From: Xylanibacter ruminicola | GTDB lineage: Bacteria > Bacteroidota > Bacteroidia > Bacteroidales > Bacteroidaceae | Direction of reading: 5' to 3' | Length of the DNA: 64,000 bases | Assembly (NCBI GenBank): GCA_015060625.1 | Contig: SUYC01000007.1 | Coordinates: 124,001 to 188,000 of the forward strand | Shown: positions 35,432 to 43,286 of the stretch, piece after piece | Position numbering within the stretch: position 1 is the first letter of the stretch | How the letters are laid out: each line of letters opens with the position of its first letter | The notes under the pieces: model-generated | What the model was told of the DNA's origin: nothing | The model's input: only the letters and a program-made list of their open reading frames with translations | Database searches by the model: none | Made by a program: the position numbers and the translations under genes

Positions 35432-37537
35432 ATGGAGATTAAAAACTTTACCATCACCAAGCGAGACGGATCGAAAGAATTGTTCTCACTCGACAAGATT
35501 ATGAACGCTATTGTAAAGGCTTTCGAAAGCGTTCAGGAACCTGCTGACCTAGCCATCGTGTCTAAAATCTTGAATCACCTTGACATGCATGACAACATTA
35601 CTGTGGAGGATATTCAGAATCAGGTGGAAGAGGCCCTTATGCGTGAAGGCTATTTTAAGGTTGCCAAATCTTTTATTCTCTATCGTCAGTTGCACTCTGA
35701 GGATCGTGAGACACTTGAGAAAATGGTATTCCTCTCAGAATACTGCGAATCGGTGAATGCTGCTACTGGATCAAAGTATGATGCCAATGCCAATGTAGAG
35801 CATAAGAATATTGCTACACTGATTGGCGAGTTGCCTAAATCGAACTTTATCCGTCTTAATCGTCGTCTCCTGACTGATCGTATTAAGAAAATGTATGGTA
35901 AGCAGTTGGCCGATGAGTATATCGACAAACTGACACACCACTTTATATATAAGAACGACGAAACTTCGTTGGCTAACTACTGTGCTTCTATCACCATGTA
36001 TCCTTGGTTGATAGGTGGTACTGTGGCTATAGGTGGTAATTCTACTGCACCAACCAACATGAAGTCGTTTGCTGGTGGTTTCGTTAACATGGTGTTTATG
36101 GTAAGCTCTATGTTGAGTGGTGCCTGTGCTACACCTGAGTTCTTGATGTACATGAACTATTTCCTTGGTAAAGAGTATGGACTTGATTACTATAAGCGTT
36201 CTGAAGAACAGGCTGATCTGAGCTTGAAGAAGCGTACCATCGATAAGGTTATTACCGATTATTTCGAGCAGATTGTTTATACCTTGAACCAGCCAACGGG
36301 TGCTCGTAACTATCAGGCTGTGTTCTGGAATATTGCTTATTACGATCGTTATTATTTTGAGAGTATTTTTGGCGAGTTCTACTTCCCCGATGGCTCTAAA
36401 CCCGATTGGGAGGGACTCTCGTGGTTGCAGAAGCGCTTTATGAAGTGGTTTAACCAAGAACGTACCAAGACATTGCTGACTTTCCCTGTAGAGACCATGG
36501 CTCTGTTGGTTGATGAGAATGGAGAGTGCAAGGATAAGGAGTGGGGCGAGTTTACAGCCGAAATGTATGCTGAGGGACACTCGTTCTTTACCTATATGAG
36601 CGATAACGCCGACTCGCTGTCGAGCTGTTGCCGTCTGCGTAATGAGATTACTGATAATGGTTTCAGCTATACCCTTGGTGCTGGCGGTGTAAGTACAGGT
36701 TCGAAGAGTGTGCTCACCATCAACTTGAACCGTTGTATTCAGTATGCCGTTAATAATAAACTGGATTATCTGGAGTATCTCAGTGGCGTGATTGACCTCT
36801 GCCATAAGGTGCAGTTGGCTTATAACGAGAATCTGAAGGATCTGCAGCGGCAGGGTATGTTGCCCCTGTTCGATGCTGGTTATATCAATATTGCCCGTCA
36901 GTACCTCACAATCGGTATCAATGGTTTGGTTGAGGCTGCCGAATTCATGGGACTGAAGATTACTCCGAACGACGAATATCTGCATTTTGTTCAGGGTATT
37001 CTTGGGCTGATAGAGAAGTACAACAAGCAGTACCGCTCTAAGGAGGTGATGTTTAACTGTGAGATGATTCCTGCTGAGAACGTCGGTGTTAAGCACGCAA
37101 AGTGGGACCGCGAGGATGGCTACTTTGTGCCGCGTGATTGTTATAACAGCTACTTCTATGTAGTAGAAGATGACTCGCTGACCATTATCGATAAGTTCAA
37201 ACTGCATGGTGCACCTTATATTGAGCACCTGACAGGTGGTTCGGCTCTGCATATGAATCTCGACGAGCATTTGTCGAAGGAGCAGTATCTGCACCTGCTG
37301 AAGGTGGCTGCTAAGGAAGGATGTAACTACTTTACATTCAATATTCCTAATACTGTATGTAATGATTGTGGTCATATCGACAAGCGCTATCTGAAGGAGT
37401 GTCCGCATTGTCATTCTAAGAATGTTGACTACATGACCCGTATTATCGGCTACTTGAAGCGTGTTAGCAACTTCTCACAAGCCCGTCAGGAGGAGGCTTC
37501 ACGTCGCTACTATGCTGGAAAGAAACAGTTATGCTGA
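35432..37537 (+). CDS. nrdD: Anaerobic ribonucleoside-triphosphate reductase (class III)
   Basis: A 701-residue glycyl-radical enzyme that reduces ribonucleotides to deoxyribonucleotides without oxygen. An N-terminal ATP-cone (about 5-95) gives allosteric control. The catalytic barrel follows, and the C-terminus has a zinc site C643-x2-C646 and C657-x2-C660, then the glycyl radical region RIIGYL with G673 as the likely radical carrier (RxxGYL in place of RVCGYL). ATG 35432 has AAAGGAAA about 13 bp upstream. Overlaps nrdG by 7 bp. Confidence 0.95.
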   Translation: MEIKNFTITKRDGSKELFSLDKIMNAIVKAFESVQEPADLAIVSKILNHLDMHDNITVEDIQNQVEEALMREGYFKVAKSFILYRQLHSEDRETLEKMVFLSEYCESVNAATGSKYDANANVEHKNIATLIGELPKSNFIRLNRRLLTDRIKKMYGKQLADEYIDKLTHHFIYKNDETSLANYCASITMYPWLIGGTVAIGGNSTAPTNMKSFAGGFVNMVFMVSSMLSGACATPEFLMYMNYFLGKEYGLDYYKRSEEQADLSLKKRTIDKVITDYFEQIVYTLNQPTGARNYQAVFWNIAYYDRYYFESIFGEFYFPDGSKPDWEGLSWLQKRFMKWFNQERTKTLLTFPVETMALLVDENGECKDKEWGEFTAEMYAEGHSFFTYMSDNADSLSSCCRLRNEITDNGFSYTLGAGGVSTGSKSVLTINLNRCIQYAVNNKLDYLEYLSGVIDLCHKVQLAYNENLKDLQRQGMLPLFDAGYINIARQYLTIGINGLVEAAEFMGLKITPNDEYLHFVQGILGLIEKYNKQYRSKEVMFNCEMIPAENVGVKHAKWDREDGYFVPRDCYNSYFYVVEDDSLTIIDKFKLHGAPYIEHLTGGSALHMNLDEHLSKEQYLHLLKVAAKEGCNYFTFNIPNTVCNDCGHIDKRYLKECPHCHSKNVDYMTRIIGYLKRVSNFSQARQEEASRRYYAGKKQLC

Positions 37538-37998
37538 AATACGTTAATACTGGCGTAGTTTTTCAAGAAATCCCCAACGAAGTGACACTGGCAATTAACA
37601 TTAGTAATTGCCCGTGTCGCTGTCCTGGGTGTCATAGCTATTATCTTTGGGAAGATATCGGATTGCCGCTTGATACGGAGGCTATCGATGCGTTCGTAGA
37701 TAAGTACGGTACCGACATTACTTGTATCTCGTTTATGGGAGGTGATGCCGATCCGAAGGCTGTTGACCAACTGGCATTATATATCCGCGAGGTGCATCCT
37801 GAGTTCAAAGTGGCTTGGTATAGTGGCAAAACAGTTATATCCTCGGCTATTGATAAGCGGAATTTCGACTACATCAAAATCGGACCGTTTATTAAACATT
37901 TAGGTCCGTTGAAAAGTCCTACAACAAATCAGCGTTTGTATGGTATTAAGGAAGATGGCGAGATGGAGGATATGACCTCGTGGTTCTGGAAAAAATAG
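37531..37998 (+). CDS. nrdG: Anaerobic ribonucleotide reductase activating protein (radical SAM)
   Basis: A 155-residue radical SAM enzyme that installs the glycyl radical in NrdD. The iron-sulfur motif CxxxCxxC is C27, C31 and C34, with an extra C29 in between. FMGGDADPKAV (near 70) matches the SAM-binding GGD/E segment. The ATG lies within the last codons of nrdD, so the activator is translationally coupled to its target. A strong hairpin follows two bases after the stop. Confidence 0.94.
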   Translation: MLKYVNTGVVFQEIPNEVTLAINISNCPCRCPGCHSYYLWEDIGLPLDTEAIDAFVDKYGTDITCISFMGGDADPKAVDQLALYIREVHPEFKVAWYSGKTVISSAIDKRNFDYIKIGPFIKHLGPLKSPTTNQRLYGIKEDGEMEDMTSWFWKK

Positions 37999-37999
37999 G

Positions 38000-38033
38000 G
38001 AGGAGAGATATCACTAAAACGATATCTCTCCTC
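38000..38033. terminator. Bidirectional terminator between nrdG and ansA
   Basis: Perfect 13-bp arms (38000-38012 and 38021-38033) with an 8-nt loop. The ansA stop codon (38014-38016) lies in the loop, as for fcl at 20583. Confidence 0.8.
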
Positions 38034-39051
38034 TTATACTTTGTTGCATATACTTGCGTACTGTTTCAGGATCGTCGGGGTAGTGAGCCTGCAGGAACAT
38101 TAACTTGGTCACTGCTGCTTCTACGGTAGAATCGCGACCGCTGATAACACCTGCCTCTTGCAAATGGTAGCCGCAGTCATAACGACTCATCTCTACTGCA
38201 CCCTGCATACACTGGCTGATGTTTACTATCACCTTGCCATTTCGGCTTCCTTCACGTAGGGCGTTCAAAAGCCAAGGGCGTTGAGGGGCGTTGCCGCTGC
38301 CAAAGGTGCGCATGACAATGGCTTTCAGGTTGGGGGTGTGGATGATATGTCGAATCAGATCTTCGCGAATTCCTGGGAAAAGCGAGAAGATGATGACATT
38401 ATTGTCTAATCGGAAATGTGGTACCATCGGTTTGCTCCAGTCGGGTTTCAGAATACGGTCGTTGTGGTAAGTGATATTCACGCCAGCTTCAACCAGATGG
38501 GGGTAATTGAATGATTCGAAAGCGTTAAACTCCTCGGCACTCTGTTTGGTGGTGCGGTTGCCACGAAGCAGATGTCCGCCAAAATAAATGCCCACCTCGG
38601 GAACTAATGCATGTCCCTCACGATCCTTGGCGGCGGCTATCTCCACAGCAGTAATCAAATTCTCTTTTCCATCGGTTCTTAACTGCCCGATAGGTAATTG
38701 AGATCCTGTGAAGATGACTGGCTTGGTGAGATTCTCAAGCATGTAGGATAGGGCAGAGGCTGTGTAGGCCATCGTGTCGGTGCCATGTAGAACTACAAAT
38801 CCATCGTACTGCTCGTAATGATCGGCTATACAATGCGAGATGTCGGTCCACATTCTGGGCGACATGTCGCTTGAATCAATAGGTGGGTCGAACTGATAGG
38901 TTTCGATGGTGATATCAAACTGCTTCAGTTCGGGCACATTATATAATAGGTGTTCAAAATCAAACGGTTCCAGAGCCCCTGTGCGTGGGTTCCGGTTCAT
39001 GCCAATGGTGCCTCCTGTGTATATTAAGAGGACTTTGCTACGGTACGTCAT
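38014..39051 (-). CDS. ansA: L-asparaginase, type I (cytoplasmic)
   Basis: A 345-residue amidohydrolase converting asparagine to aspartate and ammonia. Both catalytic threonine regions are present: IYTGGTIGMN (residues 10-19) and LHGTDTMAYTASALSYM (near 90). There is no signal peptide, so it is the cytoplasmic type. Length agrees with E. coli AnsA (about 338). Its last four codons form part of the terminator shared with nrdG. Single gene with a promoter 22 bp upstream. Confidence 0.94.
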   Translation of the reverse strand: MTYRSKVLLIYTGGTIGMNRNPRTGALEPFDFEHLLYNVPELKQFDITIETYQFDPPIDSSDMSPRMWTDISHCIADHYEQYDGFVVLHGTDTMAYTASALSYMLENLTKPVIFTGSQLPIGQLRTDGKENLITAVEIAAAKDREGHALVPEVGIYFGGHLLRGNRTTKQSAEEFNAFESFNYPHLVEAGVNITYHNDRILKPDWSKPMVPHFRLDNNVIIFSLFPGIREDLIRHIIHTPNLKAIVMRTFGSGNAPQRPWLLNALREGSRNGKVIVNISQCMQGAVEMSRYDCGYHLQEAGVISGRDSTVEAAVTKLMFLQAHYPDDPETVRKYMQQSIRGEISF

Positions 39052-39072
39052 CGTTTACGTTTTATTTTTCTG

Positions 39073-39080
39073 CAAAGATA
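39073..39080 (-). promoter_or_regulatory. Promoter -7 element for ansA
   Basis: Leftward TATCTTTG, 22 bp before the ansA ATG. Divergent from the uxaC promoter 24 bp away; no clear -33. Confidence 0.55.
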
Positions 39081-39103
39081 GTGCTTTTCTCCGAGATTTT
39101 AAT

Positions 39104-39111
39104 TAACTTTG
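39104..39111 (+). promoter_or_regulatory. Promoter -7 element for uxaC
   Basis: TAACTTTG, 39 bp before the uxaC ATG. Confidence 0.55.
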
Positions 39112-39150
39112 CAGAAAAATTTTAAGAAGGACCTATAAACAAACAGTTTT

Positions 39151-40557
39151 ATGAAGCAGTTCAATGATGAGAACTTTGTTCTGGAGACCCAGGTGGCACA
39201 GGACCTGTATCACAATCATGCGGCTAAAATGCCCATTATCGACTATCATTGTCATTTGATTCCTGAGATGGTGGCCAAAGACCACAAGTTTAAGAGTATT
39301 ACTGAGTTGTGGTTGGGTGGCGACCACTATAAGTGGCGTGCCATGCGTACCAATGGTGTTGACGAGAAGTATTGCACCGGTAAGGATACCTCTGATTGGG
39401 AGAAATTCGAGAAGTGGGCTGAGACCGTTCCTTATACATTTCGTAACCCTCTTTATCATTGGACTCATTTGGAGCTGAAGACTGCTTTTGGTATTACGAA
39501 GCAGCTCTCGCCAAAGACAGCACGCGAGATTTTTGATGAGTGTAATGAGAAACTTCAGCAGCCAGAGTTCTCTGCTCGTGGCCTGATGAAGCATTACAAC
39601 GTGGAGTGTGTTTGTACTACTGATGATCCTGTTGATGATCTGCATAATCACATCGAGTATGCTAAGACTAAGGCTAAGGATGACCCTATGATGATTCCTG
39701 CCTGGCGTCCTGACAAGGCTATGAACATTGAGAAGGCTGAGTTCTCTAAGTATGTAGAACAGCTGGGTGAGGTTAGCGATGTGAACATCGTGAAGTTTGC
39801 AGATATGGTTGATGCTCTGCAGAAGCGCCACGATTTCTTTGCCGAGAATGGTTGTAAGCTTTCTGACCATGGTATCGAGGAGTTCTACGACGAGGAATAC
39901 ACCGATTCTGAAATCGAAACCATCTTCGAGAAGGCTATGCGTGGACAGTCGCTTTCTAAACTCGAAGTTCGTCAGTTTAAGAACTGCTTCCTGACAGTAA
40001 TGGCTGAGATGGATGCAGATGCCGACTGGACTCAGCAGTTCCACTATGGCGCTATCCGCGACAACAATACTAAGATGTTTAATCAGCTTGGTCCTGATAC
40101 CGGCTTCGATTCTATTGGTGAGTTCAATACTGCTAAGGCTATGTCAACGTTCCTGAATAAGCTGAATATGAAAGACAAGTTGACACGTACCATCTTATAT
40201 ACTCTTAATCCTTGTGCCAACGAGGTGATTGCTACTATGCTGGGTAACTTCCAGGGTGGCGAGCCTGGCAAGATTCAGTTCGGTTCTGGTTGGTGGTTCA
40301 ACGACCAGATGGACGGTATGGTTCGTCAGATGAACGCTCTTTCGGTACTTGGTTTGCTGAGTCGCTTTGTTGGTATGCTTACTGATAGCCGCTCGTTCCT
40401 GAGCTATCCACGTCATGAGTATTTCCGTCGCATTCTGTGTAATATGCTTGGAAACGATGTAGAGAAGGGGCTGTTACCATGTGATATGGAGATTCTGAGT
40501 CGCATGGTTGAGGATATCAGTTATAACAACGCTCGACGCTACTTTAAATTCTACTAA
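39151..40557 (+). CDS. uxaC: Glucuronate isomerase (uronate isomerase)
   Basis: A 468-residue member of the amidohydrolase superfamily that converts D-glucuronate to D-fructuronate and D-galacturonate to D-tagaturonate. Visible motifs: DYHCHLIPEMV (metal-binding HxH near residue 32), CTTDDPVDDL near 155, ILYTLNPCANEVIATM, and GSGWWFNDQMDG near 385. Length matches E. coli UxaC (470). It points to breakdown of pectin or other uronic acids. No other uronate genes are nearby; it stands alone with its own promoter and terminator. Confidence 0.95.
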   Translation: MKQFNDENFVLETQVAQDLYHNHAAKMPIIDYHCHLIPEMVAKDHKFKSITELWLGGDHYKWRAMRTNGVDEKYCTGKDTSDWEKFEKWAETVPYTFRNPLYHWTHLELKTAFGITKQLSPKTAREIFDECNEKLQQPEFSARGLMKHYNVECVCTTDDPVDDLHNHIEYAKTKAKDDPMMIPAWRPDKAMNIEKAEFSKYVEQLGEVSDVNIVKFADMVDALQKRHDFFAENGCKLSDHGIEEFYDEEYTDSEIETIFEKAMRGQSLSKLEVRQFKNCFLTVMAEMDADADWTQQFHYGAIRDNNTKMFNQLGPDTGFDSIGEFNTAKAMSTFLNKLNMKDKLTRTILYTLNPCANEVIATMLGNFQGGEPGKIQFGSGWWFNDQMDGMVRQMNALSVLGLLSRFVGMLTDSRSFLSYPRHEYFRRILCNMLGNDVEKGLLPCDMEILSRMVEDISYNNARRYFKFY

Positions 40558-40570
40558 TAAAAAAAAGAGG

Positions 40571-40599
40571 CCGCAGATTTTCGAATCTGCGGTTTTTTT
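40571..40599 (+). terminator. Terminator of uxaC
   Basis: A 9-bp GC-rich stem (40571-40579 and 40584-40592) with a TTCG tetraloop, followed by seven T. The promoter of the next gene begins directly after it. Confidence 0.9.
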
Positions 40600-40601
40600 A
40601 T

Positions 40602-40609
40602 TAATTTTG
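40602..40609 (+). promoter_or_regulatory. Promoter -7 element for the pseudouridine synthase
   Basis: TAATTTTG only 8 bp before the ATG at 40618, so the mRNA would be leaderless or nearly so. Confidence 0.5.
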
Positions 40610-40617
40610 CACCCAAT

Positions 40618-41514
40618 ATGAGATATAAAGCAGGGTATAACCGTGAGGGTGACTATGAGCACCTGGTGGTCAACGAGTCGATGCCGTTGTTAGAATGGTT
40701 GTTGGCCAATGTTCAGCAAAGTCGTACAAAGATTAAGGCGACTCTGCAGGGTAGGGGTATCAAAGTGAATGGCAAGACCATCAGTCAGTTTGATTTCCAG
40801 TTAGAGCCGGGCATGAAGGTGGCTATCAGCAAGACAAAGCGGAATCAGCAGTCGTTCAAGAGTCGCTATGTGAAAATCGTTTACGAGGATAAATGGCTGA
40901 TTGTGATTGAGAAGGCTGAGGGTATCCTCTCGATGGCAGCTGGTCACTCATCATTGAATGTAAAGACGGTACTGGATGATTATTTCAAAAAGTCACGTCA
41001 GAAGTGCAGGGCACATGTAGTACATCGCCTGGATCGTGATACCAGCGGATTGATGGTGTATGCCAAGGATATGGAAACAGAGCAGATTCTGGAGCATAAC
41101 TGGCATGATATCGTGTACGATCGCCGATACGTAGCCGTTTGTTCAGGCGAAATGGAGAACGACGAGGGCACCATTGCCAACTGGTTGAAGGAAAATAAGG
41201 CCTATGTCACCTATTCTTCACCTACCGATAATGGTGGTAAATATGCAGTTACTCATTATCATGTGTTGGATCGTACTACCGAGCACACGTTGGTAGAGTT
41301 TAAACTTGAGACTGGTCGTAAAAACCAGATTCGTGTACACTCTGCTGATATGGGGCATCCAGTATGCGGTGATCCTAAATACGGAAATGGAGATGATCCT
41401 ATCCACCGCCTTTGTCTGCATGCCTGGTTGCTGTGCTTCCATCACCCGGTAACAGGTGAGCCAATGGAGTTTGAAACGCCCGTTCCGACAGCATTCAAAA
41501 AACTATTTAAGTAA
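40618..41514 (+). CDS. RluA-family pseudouridine synthase
   Basis: A 298-residue RNA-modifying enzyme. An S4 RNA-binding domain lies at about 22-80 (LLEWLLANVQQSRTKIKATL then GRGIKVNGK), followed by the catalytic domain with HRLDRDTSGLMVYAKD, where the aspartate of RLDRDTSG is catalytic, and GRKNQIRVHSADMGHPVCGD. It probably modifies uridines in 23S rRNA or tRNA; the exact site (RluC/D-type) is not clear. The next small gene starts 1 bp after its stop. Confidence 0.92.
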   Translation: MRYKAGYNREGDYEHLVVNESMPLLEWLLANVQQSRTKIKATLQGRGIKVNGKTISQFDFQLEPGMKVAISKTKRNQQSFKSRYVKIVYEDKWLIVIEKAEGILSMAAGHSSLNVKTVLDDYFKKSRQKCRAHVVHRLDRDTSGLMVYAKDMETEQILEHNWHDIVYDRRYVAVCSGEMENDEGTIANWLKENKAYVTYSSPTDNGGKYAVTHYHVLDRTTEHTLVEFKLETGRKNQIRVHSADMGHPVCGDPKYGNGDDPIHRLCLHAWLLCFHHPVTGEPMEFETPVPTAFKKLFK

Positions 41515-41515
41515 T

Positions 41516-41668
41516 ATGGGAAATTTGAGTTATTACATATTTGTGCTTGTAGCCATCATAGTAGCCTTCTTGGTGATAAAGAAGGTTGCTTCTTGTCTCA
41601 TCAAGTCGGCTATTTTGATAGCGATGGTAGTGGCGCTTGCAGCTATTTACTATCTGTATCTGAGATAG
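41516..41668 (+). CDS. Small two-helix membrane protein (50 residues)
   Basis: A 50-residue protein starting at ATG 41516 (MGNLSYY), one base after the pseudouridine synthase stop. It is almost wholly two hydrophobic helices (about 6-20 and 31-47) separated by KKVASCLIKS. I do not recognise a family. Tight spacing and codon use like its neighbours support it as real. The last 26 bp overlap the convergent HD-domain gene. Confidence 0.6.
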   Translation: MGNLSYYIFVLVAIIVAFLVIKKVASCLIKSAILIAMVVALAAIYYLYLR

Positions 41669-42302
41669 CTGCTACCTCTTCAGGGAATATACGATCGAAA
41701 GCCTCACGTAGTTGTTGGGGCTGCTCGATGATGGTTCTCAATTCGTTGAGTCGCTTTGCGTTCGGCGAATTGGGAATCCATAGTTTGATGTAACCGTCTT
41801 TCGAATACTTGTTGGCCATGTGCTCTTTGAAACGCACCCAATGTTCCTCTACAGACTTTTCGGGGTAGTTGGCCAAACCGAACTGAATGCAGCGACGAAT
41901 GATTCTGTCTGGGTCGATATCTCTGTCAGCCTCGGCCACAATCTTTCCATAAATGGTGCGTGGACTGCGACTGGCTGAGGCGCGATGGTCCTCAACAGCC
42001 TCTTTCATAATCTTTATCTGTTCGGGCGAGAACCATTTCTTCAGGCGTGCGTCGGTTGCCAGGATTTTACCACCTCGGATGTGGTGATCGGCACGATGAC
42101 CGCACATGCCCAGATCGTGGTAGGCTGCAATAGTATATACCATGTTGGTATCTGCTCCTGTTGCCCTAACCAACTCGAGGGAATTGCGTATAACTCTTGT
42201 GACGTGCTCCATGTTATGTGCACGGTCAAATTCAGCGTATTTCGGGAGTATCTGCGTTTCGATAAACTCCACTAAATCCAGACTTGGGGTATTGCTTGTC
42301 AT
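41643..42302 (-). CDS. HD-domain phosphohydrolase
   Basis: A 219-residue protein with the HD signature: HNMEHVTRV (near 32-40), AAYHDLGM (HD pair near 67) and DHRASASRSP further on, with ADRDIDP supplying a late aspartate. Members hydrolyse nucleotides or phosphate esters with a metal pair; the substrate is not known. ATG 42300-42302 (MTSNTPS) is chosen because the -7 promoter element is at 42324-42331, so the longer frame to 42386 is not transcribed whole. Convergent overlap with the small gene at its 3' end. Confidence 0.85.
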   Translation of the reverse strand: MTSNTPSLDLVEFIETQILPKYAEFDRAHNMEHVTRVIRNSLELVRATGADTNMVYTIAAYHDLGMCGHRADHHIRGGKILATDARLKKWFSPEQIKIMKEAVEDHRASASRSPRTIYGKIVAEADRDIDPDRIIRRCIQFGLANYPEKSVEEHWVRFKEHMANKYSKDGYIKLWIPNSPNAKRLNELRTIIEQPQQLREAFDRIFPEEVAAISDTDSK

Positions 42303-42319
42303 AAAAAGTTTTAATTTTC

Positions 42320-42351
42320 TTTGCAAATTTACGAAAAAGTAGTTACTTTTG
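42320..42351 (+). promoter_or_regulatory. Promoter for menA
   Basis: TTTG (42320-42323), 20 bp, TACTTTTG (42344-42351), 20 bp before ATG 42372. Confidence 0.65.
42324..42331 (-). promoter_or_regulatory. Promoter -7 element for the HD hydrolase
   Basis: Leftward TAAATTTG directly adjoining the menA -33 element, so the two divergent promoters are interlocked and polymerase binding should be mutually exclusive. Confidence 0.6.
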
Positions 42352-42371
42352 CAAGAAAATTGCGGAAAATT

Positions 42372-43286
42372 ATGAAAGAAGATCAAAAAATAGTGACTGA
42401 TTCGGCCAAAGCATGGTTGTTGGCAGCCCGTCCAAAAACTTTATCTGGTGCAGCGGTTCCTGTGATGATAGGTGTGGCTTTGGCATATACCGATGCAGGT
42501 CAGTATGGTGACGGTACGTTTAGCTGGATTGCTGCTTTACTTTGCTTGCTGTTTGCATTTGCCATGCAGATAGATGCCAACTTTATCAATGATTTTTTTG
42601 ATTTCGTGAATGGTACTGATGATGCTGAAACACGATTAGGGCCACGTAGAGCTTGTGCTCAAGGCTGGGTGAAACTGGATTCGATGAAAAAAGCGATTGC
42701 CTTAACTACTTGTTTGGCATGTGTGATTGGTTTACCGCTGGTATATTATGGTGGTTTCGAAATGGTGCTGGTTGGTATGATATGTGTTGCGTTTGCATTC
42801 CTTTATACTACATGGTTCTCATATCAAGGCTTGGGTGATTTGCTGGTTCTCGTGTTTTTCGGTCTGGTGCCTGTTTGCTGTACCTATTACATCCAGCTTC
42901 ATGAGTTTACCTGGGAAGTAGTGCTGGCTTCGATAGCTTGTGGATTAGTTATCGATGCGCTTTTGATTGTGAATAATTTCCGCGATAGGGATAATGATCG
43001 TGAAGCAGGAAAGAATACCATTATTGTGCGTTTGGGGGCTAAGGCTGGTCTGCAATTATATATAGGTGTGGGTGTTGGTGCCATGATTCTTGGTGCTACA
43101 TTCCTTTTGAATGGGCATCTGCTTGCCTTCGTTTTCCCGTTTATCTATCTGGTGCTTCATTTGATGACCTATCTTAAAATTAAACAGATATATCAAGGAA
43201 AAGCGCTGAATCTCTGCTTAGGAGAAACAGCGCGTAATATCTTTATCTATGGTGTCTGCGTGAGTCTTGGACTTCTGCTGATTTAG
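42372..43286 (+). CDS. menA: 1,4-dihydroxy-2-naphthoate polyprenyltransferase
   Basis: A 304-residue UbiA-family integral membrane enzyme that attaches the polyprenyl tail in menaquinone synthesis. It has about eight hydrophobic helices. First Asp-rich motif NDFFDFVNGTDDAETRLGP (near 75-93), second NNFRDRDNDREAGK (near 205-218); ARPKTLSGA near the start is typical of MenA. ATG 42372 is chosen because the promoter lies at 42344-42351, inside the longer frame from 42321. Its TAG overlaps the TAA of the convergent porin gene by 4 bp. Confidence 0.93.
   Translation: MKEDQKIVTDSAKAWLLAARPKTLSGAAVPVMIGVALAYTDAGQYGDGTFSWIAALLCLLFAFAMQIDANFINDFFDFVNGTDDAETRLGPRRACAQGWVKLDSMKKAIALTTCLACVIGLPLVYYGGFEMVLVGMICVAFAFLYTTWFSYQGLGDLLVLVFFGLVPVCCTYYIQLHEFTWEVVLASIACGLVIDALLIVNNFRDRDNDREAGKNTIIVRLGAKAGLQLYIGVGVGAMILGATFLLNGHLLAFVFPFIYLVLHLMTYLKIKQIYQGKALNLCLGETARNIFIYGVCVSLGLLLI

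Noticed and set aside
35771..37414. A 547-residue frame antisense to nrdD
   Set aside because: Mirror of a strongly conserved gene; no family features, biased codon shadow.
39133..40044. A 303-residue frame antisense to uxaC
   Set aside because: Shadow of a well-conserved enzyme gene.
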